A DNA stretch of 64,000 bases. Origin: Pseudomonas pharyngis (lineage in GTDB: Bacteria; Pseudomonadota; Gammaproteobacteria; Pseudomonadales; Pseudomonadaceae). The notes below the pieces were generated by a model that saw only the letters and a program-made list of their open reading frames with translations, did no database searches and was not told the DNA's origin. The stretch lies in the NCBI RefSeq assembly GCF_021602345.1, contig NZ_BQID01000012.1, positions 1 to 64,000 on the forward strand. Direction: 5' to 3'. Shown piece by piece: positions 25,010-33,490 of the stretch (positions within the stretch are counted from its first letter, which is position 1; the number at the start of each line of letters is the position of its first letter). Made by a program: the position numbers and the translations under genes.

Positions 25010-26209
25010 ATGCTTACGGGCAATCCGGCAGCGGCGGCCAAGGCCGAACCATCCGCTTCTCTTTCCGGCCTGATGGTCGCGTTCCTGGCATTCTGCTGCG
25101 GCGCGGTCGTGGCCAACCTTTATTACGCTCAGCCGATCGTCGAACTGATCGCGCCGCAGATCGGCCTGTCCAGTGCCAATGCCAGTCTGATCGTTTCACT
25201 CACGCAGTTCGGTTATGCATTGGGCCTGCTGTTGCTGGTGCCGCTGGCCGACCTGATGGAAAACCGTCGGCTGGTGGTGGGCTTCACCCTGGCGGCGAGC
25301 GTGACGCTGTTGTGCGCCGGTCTGACGCATTCGCCGTCGATGTTCCTTGTCCTGTCGTTGCTGATCGGCCTGACTTCGGTGGCGGTGCAGATCCTGGTGC
25401 CGTTGGCCGCGCACCTGGCGCCCGAGGCGAGCCGTGGCCGGGTGGTGGGCAACATCATGAGTGGCCTGTTGCTGGGCATTCTGCTGTCGCGGCCACTGTC
25501 GAGTCTGCTGGTGGAGGTGTTCGGCTGGCGCGGGGTGTTTTTCAGCGCAGCGGCACTGATGGCCGTCATCGCCCTGATCACGGCGATTGCCTTGCCGCGC
25601 CGCGTTCCGACGCATCAGGCGACGTACGTGGCGCTGATCGGCTCGGTGTTTGCGCTGGCCCGTCGGCACGCGGTTCTGCGTCAGCGTTCGCTGTATCAGG
25701 GTTTGCTGTTTGCCAGCTTCAGCCTGTTCTGGACCCTCGCACCGATTGAGCTGATGCGGCACCACGGTTTCAGTCAGGCACAGGTGGCGATATTTGCCCT
25801 GGTCGGCGCTGTCGGCGCGGTCGCTGCTCCGATTGCCGGGCGCTTGGCGGATGCCGGGCACGGTCGGCGCGGGACGCTCGTGGCACTGTTGCTGGCGCCA
25901 GCCTCGTTGCTGATCGCCGCGCTGCCGGGCAGCAGCTATGTCTGGCTGGTGGTTTGCGCGGTGCTGCTGGACTTCGCCGTACAACTGAACATGGTGCTGG
26001 GTCAGCGCGAGGTGTACGCCCTCGATCCGCACAGCCGGGCGCGCCTGAATGCCGTGTACATGACCAGCATCTTCGTCGGCGGTGCTCTGGGATCGCTGGT
26101 CGCCAGTCCGCTCTACGAGCATTTTGGCTGGAACCTGTCCGCCGTGTCCGTGGCGCTGCTGCCGACACTGGCCCTGGCGCTGTTCCTGAGCCGCAAGGCC
26201 GATGCCTGA
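25010..26209 (+). CDS. MFS transporter, DHA1-like
   Basis: A 399-residue major facilitator protein with about twelve membrane segments. The first helix pair carries VVANLYYAQPIVELIA, common in the YgaY/YfcJ-like drug:H+ antiporter group, and the loop between helices 2 and 3 reads LADLMENRRLVVG. The start ATG 25010 is preceded by GAGGTG; the longer open frame overlaps the divergent promoter. Export is the likely direction. It is divergent from the cassette-1 oxidoreductase and followed by a LysR gene, so it may remove the substrate or product of that enzyme. Confidence 0.9.
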   Translation: MLTGNPAAAAKAEPSASLSGLMVAFLAFCCGAVVANLYYAQPIVELIAPQIGLSSANASLIVSLTQFGYALGLLLLVPLADLMENRRLVVGFTLAASVTLLCAGLTHSPSMFLVLSLLIGLTSVAVQILVPLAAHLAPEASRGRVVGNIMSGLLLGILLSRPLSSLLVEVFGWRGVFFSAAALMAVIALITAIALPRRVPTHQATYVALIGSVFALARRHAVLRQRSLYQGLLFASFSLFWTLAPIELMRHHGFSQAQVAIFALVGAVGAVAAPIAGRLADAGHGRRGTLVALLLAPASLLIAALPGSSYVWLVVCAVLLDFAVQLNMVLGQREVYALDPHSRARLNAVYMTSIFVGGALGSLVASPLYEHFGWNLSAVSVALLPTLALALFLSRKADA

Positions 26210-26309
26210 ACCGCAGGCACCGCTGAGTCCGATGAAGCACGGTCCTACAAGACGATTGGCGAACGGTGATGCACAATCATCACCGTTTCCTTTCGATCGG
26301 GCTCCACTT

Positions 26310-27227
26310 ATGGACAAGTTGCTGGCACTGAAGATGTTCGTTGAAACCGTCCGTTGCGGTGGTTATTCCTCGGCGGCGCGCAAACTCGGCATCTCCACCT
26401 CTTCAGTGACGCGCCAGGTGGCGGGGCTGGAAAACGAATTGGGCGCCAGCCTGCTCAACCGCACGACACGCAACACCAGCGTGACGGTCGCCGGCCAAAC
26501 CTATTTCGAGAAAGCGCTGGCCATTCTCGATGCCATCGACGAGGCCGACGCGGTTGTCGCCGACCGGGGCAGCGAGGCGCAGGGACGCCTGCGCATCAGC
26601 GTGCCGGTGGAGTTCGGCCGGCAGATCATTGCGCCGCAACTGGGGGTATTGCTCGACCGCCATCCGGGGCTTGAAATCAGTGTGTCGTTGAGCGATCAGG
26701 TCAGCGATCTGCTGAGCGAGCAGATCGATGTCTCGGTGCGCCTGGGATCATCGGTGGTCAGTGACGATATCGTCAGCAAGCGCGTGGGCGGCTTCCAGCG
26801 CTGGGTGGTGGCGAGTCCGGATTACCTGAGCCGTCACGCTGTGCCGGCGCATCCACGAGACTTGCTCGAGCATCAATGCCTGCGCTTCGACTACGCGGGT
26901 TCGCACCAGCACTGGACGTTCCAGGGCGACGAGGAAACCATCCAGCTCAATGTCCATGGTCGCCTGCAAAGCAACAACGCCGACATCCTGCGCGAAGCGG
27001 CGGTGGCGGGGCGCGGGGTGGCCCTGCTGGCCGACTGGCTGGTGCGCGCCGACGTCGAGGCCGGTCGGTTGACGCGGCTGCTGGAGGGTTATGAAGTCAA
27101 CCCCGGTAATGCGAGCTGCTGCATCAATGCGTTGTACCTGCCCAATCACCGGGGCTCCAGTCGTATCAATGTGTTCATCGACTTTCTGGAAGACATTCTG
27201 GCAGCGGAGCCATCGCGTCAACGCTAG
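26310..27227 (+). CDS. LysR-family transcriptional regulator
   Basis: A 305-residue LysR regulator. The winged helix includes GYSSAARKLGISTSSVTRQVAGLE and LLNRTTRNTSVTVAG; the effector domain starts near residue 90 (GRLRISVPVEFG). ATG 26310 gives the standard LysR N-terminus (MDKLLALKMFVETV); upstream extension lacks homology. It follows the MFS gene by 100 bases on the same strand and is the best candidate to bind the inverted LysR boxes at 24881-24922, and so to control the MFS gene and the cassette-1 oxidoreductase together. Confidence 0.92.
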   Translation: MDKLLALKMFVETVRCGGYSSAARKLGISTSSVTRQVAGLENELGASLLNRTTRNTSVTVAGQTYFEKALAILDAIDEADAVVADRGSEAQGRLRISVPVEFGRQIIAPQLGVLLDRHPGLEISVSLSDQVSDLLSEQIDVSVRLGSSVVSDDIVSKRVGGFQRWVVASPDYLSRHAVPAHPRDLLEHQCLRFDYAGSHQHWTFQGDEETIQLNVHGRLQSNNADILREAAVAGRGVALLADWLVRADVEAGRLTRLLEGYEVNPGNASCCINALYLPNHRGSSRINVFIDFLEDILAAEPSRQR

Positions 27228-27268
27228 AGTGCCGTTTATTGCCGCCCGACGCTTTGTGCGTTCTGCAT

Positions 27269-27303
27269 AAAAAAGCGCCCGCCAAAAAAACCGTGGCGGG
27301 CGC
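27269..27303 (-). terminator. Rho-independent terminator of the NDH-like gene
   Basis: Stem GCGCCCGCCA / TGGCGGGCGC with a nine-base loop, followed on the minus strand by a run of T. It lies 43 bases beyond the stop of the leftward flavoprotein gene and also separates it from the convergent LysR gene. Confidence 0.85.
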
Positions 27304-27345
27304 CTGGGAATGCGCAGCGATAGGGAAGTGTGAACCGTCGGGTGA

Positions 27346-28548
27346 TCAGGCCACCGGAATCAACGGGTCGGCCGCGGCCAGTGCGGTTGCACGATCGGCG
27401 GCCGGCGGGTAAATCCACACGGTGTTGATCTGAGTCTTGAGGTCTTTGGCCTCTTGCCCGACCAGTTTCAATTGACGGTCCCAGCCCTCGGTGAACACCG
27501 CGCCCCAGGCACCGAGGTCAAGGCAGGTCACGTACTTGGGCTGGCGGTAGGTGACCGGTGCGACACCGATCAGGTCAGCGGCCACATTGTTGCCGGCATA
27601 ACGGCCCAGGCTGATCGCATGCTGGCAGGACATCGCGGCGTAGTTTCCGAGATCATCCGTGGCGGCATAAGCGACGTCGCCGGCGGCGAAGACATCCACG
27701 TGCCCCAGCACTTTCAAGTGGCCGTCGACGTGCAGGCGACCTTGCGGATCACGGCTGCCCGGAATCTGTTCAGTGAGCGGGCTGGCGCGAAAGCCAACAG
27801 TCCAGATGACGGTGTTGGACTCGATACGTTTGCCGTCAGCCAAAGTCACGCCGCCGGCATCCACCGAGGCGACCGAGGCGTCGACTATCCATTCAATGCC
27901 CAACTCTCGGGACGCTTCCACAATGGAGGGCCGAATCCCGTCACCCAGCGTCGCGGCGATTTGCGGCGAACGGTCCACCACGATGACCCTGATCGGCGCA
28001 TCGTCACCCAGTGCGGCACGCAGGCGGGCCGGCAGTTCGGTGGCGGTTTCGATCCCGGTAAAACCACCACCGGCGACCACCACGGTATTACGCGCAGCGC
28101 TCGACGGCTGGTCCTTCAACGACTTGATATGGGCTTCGAGGCGCGCGGCTTCTTCGATCTGATCGACATCGAAGGCGTGTTCGATCATGCCCTTGAGCGG
28201 TGGCCGGATCACGCGGCTGCCGGCGGCCAACACCAGCCGGTCATAGCTCAGTGTGCCTTGCGTGCCGAAGGCATCGCTGTAGGTCACTTGCTTGCTGGCG
28301 GTGTCGATGCTGTCGGCGATGCCTTTGACAAATTTCACGCCCACGGCATCGAACAGTTCACCCAGCGGCGCTTTCATGTTGTGGACATCCGGCTCGTAGA
28401 AGCGCGGACGGATGCGCAGTTCTGCCTGGGGCGCGAGGACGGTGATCTGCACGTCGTTACGATCATGCTGGTCCAGCAGACGTGCGGCGCTCAAGGCGCT
28501 CCAGACTCCACCAAACCCTGCGCCTATCACTAAAATGTGCTGTTTCAT
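27346..28548 (-). CDS. NAD(P)/FAD-dependent oxidoreductase, NDH-2-like
   Basis: A 400-residue flavoprotein of the pyridine nucleotide-disulfide family. The FAD-binding GAGFGG is at residues 9-14, the NAD(P)-binding motif is VVAGGGFTGIETATEL near 158-173, and the second FAD motif is VFAAGDVAY near 285. There is no CxxxxC redox pair, and the layout resembles type II NADH:quinone dehydrogenases and related carotenoid or nitrite-associated flavoproteins. It is expected at the inner face of the membrane, passing electrons to quinones. Its upstream region carries two copies of the TATAC-N4-GTATA element, which links it to the signalling locus that follows. Confidence 0.88.
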   Translation of the reverse strand: MKQHILVIGAGFGGVWSALSAARLLDQHDRNDVQITVLAPQAELRIRPRFYEPDVHNMKAPLGELFDAVGVKFVKGIADSIDTASKQVTYSDAFGTQGTLSYDRLVLAAGSRVIRPPLKGMIEHAFDVDQIEEAARLEAHIKSLKDQPSSAARNTVVVAGGGFTGIETATELPARLRAALGDDAPIRVIVVDRSPQIAATLGDGIRPSIVEASRELGIEWIVDASVASVDAGGVTLADGKRIESNTVIWTVGFRASPLTEQIPGSRDPQGRLHVDGHLKVLGHVDVFAAGDVAYAATDDLGNYAAMSCQHAISLGRYAGNNVAADLIGVAPVTYRQPKYVTCLDLGAWGAVFTEGWDRQLKLVGQEAKDLKTQINTVWIYPPAADRATALAAADPLIPVA

Positions 28549-28723
28549 CGGATGACTCCTGTGGAAATTCTGGTCGTTGAACGGCTTGTCCGTTCATGCG
28601 TGACCGTCTGCCGCACTGCACGAAGCAGGTGGTTGTGAACAACCGCAGAGCCGGTTCGATTCGCTGGGGAAGATGCTATCGGGGAAGGTGCGGCGAGACA
28701 CTTCTACATAGGGTCAGTGCCGA

Positions 28724-28759
28724 CATGCTTAGGTATGGGGTGGGGTATACACAGGTATA
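28724..28759. promoter_or_regulatory. Two TATAC-N4-GTATA-type elements upstream of the NDH-like gene
   Basis: A perfect copy, TATAC-ACAG-GTATA, lies at 28746-28759 and a weaker copy, CATGC-TTAG-GTATG, at 28724-28737. They are in the 223-base gap between the receiver gene and the NDH-like gene, about 180-200 bases before the latter's start. Confidence 0.5.
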
Positions 28760-28771
28760 GAAAGAGGGCCG

Positions 28772-29146
28772 TCAAACGGCGCGATTGAATGCGCTTTCGA
28801 TGCAGGTGATGAGTTCGCCGCACGGGAAGGGTTTAGGGAAATAGGCGAGGGGCTCGGGGAATGCGGCGTTGACCCGTGGTGGACGCCCCTGGTAACCCGT
28901 GATGAAAATGATCGGGATGCGCACGCCTCGGGCGCACAGCTCATCGTACATCTCGATGCCGGACAGACCGGGCATCTGGATGTCCGAGATGATGCAGCCG
29001 GGGCGGGGCGGCGCCTTCATCGCCAGAAAAGCCTCCGCGTTCGGGTACAACTGCACGGTGTAGCCGTGAGAGCGCAACAGGCTGTCCAGCGCCATGCGCA
29101 CGGACTCATCATCATCGACAACCGATACAACAGCGGTGTGGGACAT
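28772..29146 (-). CDS. Single-domain response regulator A (receiver only)
   Basis: A 124-residue receiver protein without output domain. The acidic patch is VVDDDE at residues 9-14, the phospho-acceptor is Asp55 in ISDIQMPG, the switch Thr is in FITGYQG and the lysine in YFPKPF. ATG 29146 gives a clean receiver N-terminus; the longer open frame does not. It is a close paralogue of the receiver at 31692-32066: both have the pattern DSLLRS-GYTV and Asp55 at the same number. A TATAC-GTGT-GTATA element lies 85 bases upstream, so it is likely transcribed on its own within the shared regulon. Confidence 0.92.
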   Translation of the reverse strand: MSHTAVVSVVDDDESVRMALDSLLRSHGYTVQLYPNAEAFLAMKAPPRPGCIISDIQMPGLSGIEMYDELCARGVRIPIIFITGYQGRPPRVNAAFPEPLAYFPKPFPCGELITCIESAFNRAV

Positions 29147-29230
29147 TGCTTTACCAGGGCTGATCTCGGGTAGCCCGTCGAGGACGCCCGCCATTGCCGC
29201 ACGATACGCCGCTCGGTCCGGCGGCGTACT

Positions 29231-29244
29231 TATACGTGTGTATA
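29231..29244. promoter_or_regulatory. Perfect TATAC-N4-GTATA element before receiver A
   Basis: TATAC-GTGT-GTATA, a perfect inverted repeat, lies 85 bases upstream of the ATG of the receiver gene and just downstream of the GlxA gene stop. Confidence 0.55.
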
Positions 29245-29294
29245 GCGACCGTATTTGAAAGTCTGCGAGCCCGGCGCCATTGCGCTGTGTGGCG

Positions 29295-30314
29295 TCAGCG
29301 CGAGAACCGGCTGCGGTATTCCCGGGGCGAGACCGAGAGGTGACGGTAGAAGGTGTCGCGCATGCGTTCTTCGTCGCCAAACCCGCACAACTGTGCGATC
29401 TGGTCGATGTTGCGCTGAGAGTCTTCGAGCATTCGTCGCGCCGCTTCCAGGCGAAACAGCTCGAGTGCCTTGGCCGGCGTGCGGCCGATCTTGCGTTTGT
29501 AGACCCGCGCGAAATTGCGCGGGCTCATCTGCGTCTGTCGGGCCAGCGATTCGACGCTCAATTGCGGGTCGCCGAGGTTTTCGCTGATCCACAGGTGCAA
29601 TTCTTCGAAGCAGCCTCTGTCGTCGATCTGCGCTTGCAGCAACTGGCTGAACTGCGCCTGACCGCCAGGGCGTTTGAGAAAAACCACCAGCTCACGCGCC
29701 ACCTTCAACGCCACGGCGCGGCCGCAATCGGCCTCGACCAGCGCCAGCGCCATGTCGATCCCGGTCGTGACCCCGGCGGAAGTCCAGACGTTGCCTTGCT
29801 GGATGTAGATCGCATCAAGGTCGACATCGACACTCGGAAAACCACCCTTGAGCATGTCGCACATCCCCCAGTGGGTGGTTGCGCGCAAGCCTTCCAGCAG
29901 CCCGGCCTGGGCCAGCAGAAAGGTGCCGCTGCACACCGAGGCGGTGCGTCTGGCCTTGGCCGACGCCGCGCGCAGCCAGTCGACCAACGCAACATTGTCG
30001 AGCATGGCCTGACGGATGTTCGGCGCACCGGGCACGATCAGCGTATCGATGGTTGTCTCGTCAAAGGTGCGCAGGGCCAAGGTGTTGACCGACAGCCCTT
30101 CGGCGGTGGCGATCAATCCGCCGTCCAGGCTTGCGGTGTGCAGCGCGTAGCCAGGCAAGCCGCGTTCGGCCATGGCCTTGGACGCGGCCCAGAACACGGT
30201 TTGTGCGCCGGTCAGGTCCAGCAAGCCCATCTGCGGATACGCCAGGAACACCAGCGTGCGCGGTTGCGCGAGCAAGCAGGTGAGAGGGTCGGGTTGGTGA
30301 AAAATAGAGTTCAT
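29295..30314 (-). CDS. GlxA-family regulator: DJ-1/PfpI domain plus AraC-type HTH
   Basis: A 339-residue transcriptional regulator. Residues about 18-200 form a DJ-1/PfpI-like amidotransferase-fold domain with Cys128 in the nucleophile elbow (ASVCSGTFLLAQ); residues about 235-335 form an AraC double HTH (LSVESLARQTQMSPRNFARVYK and IDQIAQLCGFGDEERMRDTF). GlxA-family proteins sense small metabolites, often amines or quaternary amines in Pseudomonas. It is divergent from an MBL-fold hydrolase gene and has a TATAC-N4-GTATG element 83 bases before its start. A paralogue lacking the HTH half lies at 32733-33443. Confidence 0.92.
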   Translation of the reverse strand: MNSIFHQPDPLTCLLAQPRTLVFLAYPQMGLLDLTGAQTVFWAASKAMAERGLPGYALHTASLDGGLIATAEGLSVNTLALRTFDETTIDTLIVPGAPNIRQAMLDNVALVDWLRAASAKARRTASVCSGTFLLAQAGLLEGLRATTHWGMCDMLKGGFPSVDVDLDAIYIQQGNVWTSAGVTTGIDMALALVEADCGRAVALKVARELVVFLKRPGGQAQFSQLLQAQIDDRGCFEELHLWISENLGDPQLSVESLARQTQMSPRNFARVYKRKIGRTPAKALELFRLEAARRMLEDSQRNIDQIAQLCGFGDEERMRDTFYRHLSVSPREYRSRFSR

Positions 30315-30396
30315 GACTGCTCAGGGACCTGATGATCGCCCGCTTTTCGGCGATCCGGTGCGCCGTAGTTTCGGTGTTTGCGGGCAGGAGCGCGAA

Positions 30397-30410
30397 TATA
30401 CATTGGTATG
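30397..30410. promoter_or_regulatory. TATAC-N4-GTATG element before the GlxA gene
   Basis: TATAC-ATTG-GTATG, 83 bases upstream of the GlxA start at 30314, in the 275-base divergent region with the MBL-fold gene. Confidence 0.5.
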
Positions 30411-30461
30411 GGCCACAGCCACCTCAACAGCGGCGTTACTCGGTCGATGTGGTTCAAGCCC

Positions 30462-30475
30462 TATACCCGCGTATG
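30462..30475. promoter_or_regulatory. TATAC-N4-GTATG element before the MBL-fold gene
   Basis: TATAC-CCGC-GTATG, 115 bases upstream of the MBL-fold hydrolase start at 30590. With the copy at 30397 it makes one element per divergent gene. Confidence 0.5.
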
Positions 30476-30589
30476 GTGTTGGACGTCGTGGTCGCGATGC
30501 ACACTCGATTTCAAGGCGCGCCATTCAGCGCTTGCGCCAGCAAGGGCATTCGTCCGGGAAATTTTGACTCAGCCAAGAGGAAAGCGACC

Positions 30590-31549
30590 ATGTCAACGTA
30601 TCTGAATCACTCCAATCAAACCAACGCAACCGATGACCGGCAGGCGTCCGTCACCCGCCAGCCATTCGCTCCGGCGCAGGAGCTGGTGCCATCGCGCTAC
30701 GCACTGCAGGTCGGCGACATCGACGTGGTGGTGATCAGCGATGGCGTGCTGCCGCTGCCGACCTCGACCATGTCGACCAATGCCGACCCGCAGGCTCGCG
30801 CCGCCTGGTTCAAGGACATGTTCCTGGGGCCGGACGCGTTCGACTGGGCACTCAACGTGCTGGTGGTGCGCAGCGGCGAGCAGATCATCCTGGTCGACGC
30901 CGGACTGGGCGGGCAGTTTCCCGGCTTCCCTCGGGCCGGTCAGTTACCGAAACGGCTGGAAGCAGCCGGCATCGATCTGGCAGCCGTGACTGACATCGTG
31001 ATCACGCACATGCACATGGACCATGTCGGCGGTCTGCTGGTGGACGAAGTGAAAAGCCGGCTGCGTCCGGACGTGCGCATCCACGTGTCGGCGAAAGAGG
31101 TCGAGTTCTGGGAGACGCCGGACTTCACCCAGACCGTCATGCCGGCGCCGGTGCCTGACGTTCTGCGCGCGACGGCCAATCAGTTCATCAACGATTACCG
31201 CCACCAGGTGCGCACCTTCGAGGATGAATACGAAGTGGCGCCGGGGGTGGTGGTGAAACTCACCGGCGGTCACACGCCGGGGCACAGTATTGTCTACGTC
31301 AACTCGGGCGGCGAACGCCTGACCTTTGCCGGCGACGCCCTGTTTCCGGTGGCCTTCGAGCATCCGGAATGGCACAACGGTTTCGAGCATGATCCTGAAG
31401 AGTCGGTGCGTGTCCGCGTACGCCTGATGCGTGAGGCGGCGGCAAGCGGCGAGTGGTTTGTCGCCACCCACCTGCCGTTCCCGTCGGTGGGCCGCGTGGC
31501 GGTCGATGGCGATGCGTTCCGCTGGATTGCAGCGTTCTGGGATTACTGA
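30590..31549 (+). CDS. Metallo-beta-lactamase-fold hydrolase
   Basis: A 319-residue MBL-fold metal-dependent hydrolase. The metal motif THMHMDHVGG gives His140, His142, Asp144 and His145; further ligands are expected in GGHTPGHS and in TFAGDALFP. No signal peptide, so cytoplasmic. ATG 30590 follows AAGAGGAAAG; the open frame upstream runs through the promoter region and is not coding. Members of this broad group cleave lactones, esters or phosphodiesters, and the substrate cannot be read from sequence. The upstream element and the divergent GlxA gene put it in the signalling locus, probably as an effector enzyme. Confidence 0.9.
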   Translation: MSTYLNHSNQTNATDDRQASVTRQPFAPAQELVPSRYALQVGDIDVVVISDGVLPLPTSTMSTNADPQARAAWFKDMFLGPDAFDWALNVLVVRSGEQIILVDAGLGGQFPGFPRAGQLPKRLEAAGIDLAAVTDIVITHMHMDHVGGLLVDEVKSRLRPDVRIHVSAKEVEFWETPDFTQTVMPAPVPDVLRATANQFINDYRHQVRTFEDEYEVAPGVVVKLTGGHTPGHSIVYVNSGGERLTFAGDALFPVAFEHPEWHNGFEHDPEESVRVRVRLMREAAASGEWFVATHLPFPSVGRVAVDGDAFRWIAAFWDY

Positions 31550-31597
31550 TCGGCTGTCGGCGGCCTGGCTGCATTCGGCCGGGCTCGATAAAAATCA

Positions 31598-31632
31598 GGC
31601 CCCGAAGTGATGAACTTGCGGGGCCTTTTTTG
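31598..31632 (+). terminator. Rho-independent terminator of the MBL-fold gene
   Basis: AGGCCCCG pairs with CGGGGCCT, extended by AAGT/ACTT inside, followed by TTTTTT on the plus strand. It lies 48 bases after the stop. Confidence 0.85.
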
Positions 31633-31691
31633 CTTTGAGGTTTGTTGGTTGGGCAGCGGCGGCTCTGCATCGAGTTGTTCGAGAGGACCGC

Positions 31692-32066
31692 TCAACGACG
31701 GCGCATCAGCGCCTGCTCGATGCAAGCCAGCAGAGCCTCGGTATGGAACGGTTTGGAGAAATAGCCTTCCGGCGTCTTCACACGGGTGCTGAATTCAGGG
31801 GGCAGGCCCGGCTTGCCGGTGATGAAGATCGTCGGAATATGGATCTTCCTGGCCGCCAGCGCCTCGTACATTTCGACCCCGCACATGCCTGGCATCTGAA
31901 TGTCCGAGATCAGACACCCGGTCTGCTCTGGCGCGCTCGATTCAAGAAATGCAAAAGCACTGTTGAATGTCTTGACCGTATAACCGCAAGACCGCAACAA
32001 ACTGTCCATTGAAACCAGAACAAGTTCGTCATCATCGACAACTGAAACAATAGCTGAGTTGAACAT
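31692..32066 (-). CDS. Single-domain response regulator B (receiver only)
   Basis: A 124-residue stand-alone receiver, paralogue of the one at 28772-29146. The acidic patch is VVDDDE (9-14), the acceptor is Asp55 in ISDIQMPG, the switch Thr is in FITGKPG and the lysine in YFSKPF. Both paralogues share EMY, AR, IP-IFITG and CIE blocks at the same positions. ATG 32066 is the first start that gives a proper receiver. A TATAC-GTGG-GTATG element lies 79 bases upstream. Without an output domain it may act as a phosphate sink or contact the histidine kinase at 33491-34945. Confidence 0.92.
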   Translation of the reverse strand: MFNSAIVSVVDDDELVLVSMDSLLRSCGYTVKTFNSAFAFLESSAPEQTGCLISDIQMPGMCGVEMYEALAARKIHIPTIFITGKPGLPPEFSTRVKTPEGYFSKPFHTEALLACIEQALMRRR

Positions 32067-32144
32067 GGGAAACCTTGCGTTCTTTGCGGGTGTCTGTCGC
32101 GCCCGCCATACTTGCAAGATACGCTTTCAAAAATTGTGGAATAG

Positions 32145-32158
32145 TATACGTGGGTATG
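32145..32158. promoter_or_regulatory. TATAC-N4-GTATG element before receiver B
   Basis: TATAC-GTGG-GTATG, 79 bases upstream of the receiver start, in an AT-rich stretch between this gene and the Dps-like gene. Confidence 0.55.
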
Positions 32159-32192
32159 TTTGGTTGGTTTTTTTGTTAGTTGCGAAAGTTAA

Positions 32193-32717
32193 TCAATGTT
32201 CAGAAAATAAATGGTTGTTGATTAACGAAAGAAAGTAACTGTTATGTCGAGTGCAGGCTTCAAAGAGTTGTCGGCTGGCGTAGTCGTTGTTGGCAATTGC
32301 GCTGGCGCGACAGTCGCGGAACAAGGCATCGGCGGCCCGCAGTCGGCGCAGGGCGCGGTCAATGCCTTTAAGGCAGTCGGCAAAGCATAAAGGTTCGGGA
32401 GCCTCATTGAGGTGGTAGAGCGCGTCGCGCTGGGCATGGCCGCCCAGGTCGGTGATGCCGGTGACGAGAAAGTCGGCGTAACGGGTATTGGCATTCAACA
32501 GCCTGCGAAACAGCGTCTGCACCGGTAGAAAGCTGACAGCGTGCAGTGTCTGCTGGCTGTGCTTGAGCCGCGCCAGAATGCTCAGCGTCGTGCTCAGGGT
32601 CTGCGTCAATGCGTCGATGATCTCCACGCGCTCAGCGGTGGACAACGATGTGTGCGTGCCATAGCGGGTGACGCAGGGCGGGTGACTGACCAAATACAGT
32701 TTGTGCGGTGCGTTCAT
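32193..32717 (-). CDS. Dps/ferritin-fold protein with most ferroxidase residues replaced
   Basis: A 174-residue protein that lines up without gaps, by memory, with the Dps core from the LKQAHWNVKG region to ITALGG. Here it reads LKHSQQTLHAVSFLPVQ and then ITDLGG, and the C-terminal part (ASRQLFEACTRH, YFLSLINNHL) matches the Dps end. The usual ferroxidase residues His31, His43, Asp47 and Glu62 are replaced by Gln, Gln, Arg and Thr; only Asp58 is kept. It may still form a shell or bind DNA but should not oxidise iron normally. ATG 32717 has GGAG nine bases upstream; a GTG at 32723 is the alternative. It follows the truncated GlxA gene by 15 bases in one operon. Confidence 0.75.
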   Translation of the reverse strand: MNAPHKLYLVSHPPCVTRYGTHTSLSTAERVEIIDALTQTLSTTLSILARLKHSQQTLHAVSFLPVQTLFRRLLNANTRYADFLVTGITDLGGHAQRDALYHLNEAPEPLCFADCLKGIDRALRRLRAADALFRDCRASAIANNDYASRQLFEACTRHNSYFLSLINNHLFSEH

Positions 32718-32732
32718 GACCACCGTCTCCGG

Positions 32733-33443
32733 CTAGCGCTCGTGCGCGATTGAATGTTGTGATTGCAGCAGCGGACTCCACTGTTTCTGGTTGTCCGGGC
32801 GTCGGTAGTACACCACCATGCGCCGGGCGACCTGCATGGCCAGCTCGCGACCGTGATCGGCCTCGACCAGCGCCAGCGCCAGATCGATCCCGGCGCTGAC
32901 GCCGGCGCAGGTCCACACCGATGCCTGGTGGACGAAGATGGCCTCGCGATCCAGCTCGACCCTGGGGAACAGCCGCTCGAACATGTCAGCCATCAACCAG
33001 TGTGTCGCCACGCGCAGTCCATCGAGCAGTCCGGCCTGAGCCAGGAAAAAAGCACCGCTGCATACCGACGTCGTACGGTTGGTCGTGGCTGACGTGGCGC
33101 GCAACCAATCGACCAGCGGCGCGTTGTCTCGCAACGCCTGGCTGATGAACGCCGAGCCCGGAACGATCAACGTATTGATCGGCTCGTCGCCGAGCTCATC
33201 CAGCCGCCGGGTTTGAACCACCAGGCCTTCGCCGGTCTGCACCGGCCCGCCTTGCAGGCTCGCGGTGTGCAAGGCATAACCTGGCAAACCGAGTTGCGCC
33301 AGTCCGCACGTCGCCGCCCAGAAAACGGTCTGCGCACCGGTCAGATCCAGCAGGCCCATTTGCGGGTATGCCACGAAAACGACGGTTCGTTCGTGTACCG
33401 GGGTTTCGGGTTCTGCGCCGGGGTTTGTACGTTGGATAGACAA
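32733..33443 (-). CDS. GlxA paralogue with DJ-1/PfpI domain but no AraC HTH
   Basis: A 236-residue DJ-1/PfpI-domain protein closely related to the GlxA regulator at 29295-30314: both contain AYPQMGLLDLTGAQTVFWAA and SVCSG, with the nucleophile at Cys128 in both. Similarity ends at SPLLQSQ, just where the paralogue goes on to its HTH; here a short tail and a stop follow. I start it at TTG 33443, with GGAG seven bases upstream, because this gives gap-free numbering against the paralogue; GTG 33464 is the alternative but has no ribosome site. It may be a sensor or enzyme without DNA binding. It lies between the histidine kinase and the Dps-like gene. Confidence 0.85.
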   Translation of the reverse strand: MSIQRTNPGAEPETPVHERTVVFVAYPQMGLLDLTGAQTVFWAATCGLAQLGLPGYALHTASLQGGPVQTGEGLVVQTRRLDELGDEPINTLIVPGSAFISQALRDNAPLVDWLRATSATTNRTTSVCSGAFFLAQAGLLDGLRVATHWLMADMFERLFPRVELDREAIFVHQASVWTCAGVSAGIDLALALVEADHGRELAMQVARRMVVYYRRPDNQKQWSPLLQSQHSIAHER

Positions 33444-33490
33444 TGTGGGTCTCCATATCGCCACCGGGCGACATCAGGGGTGGATAGTTG

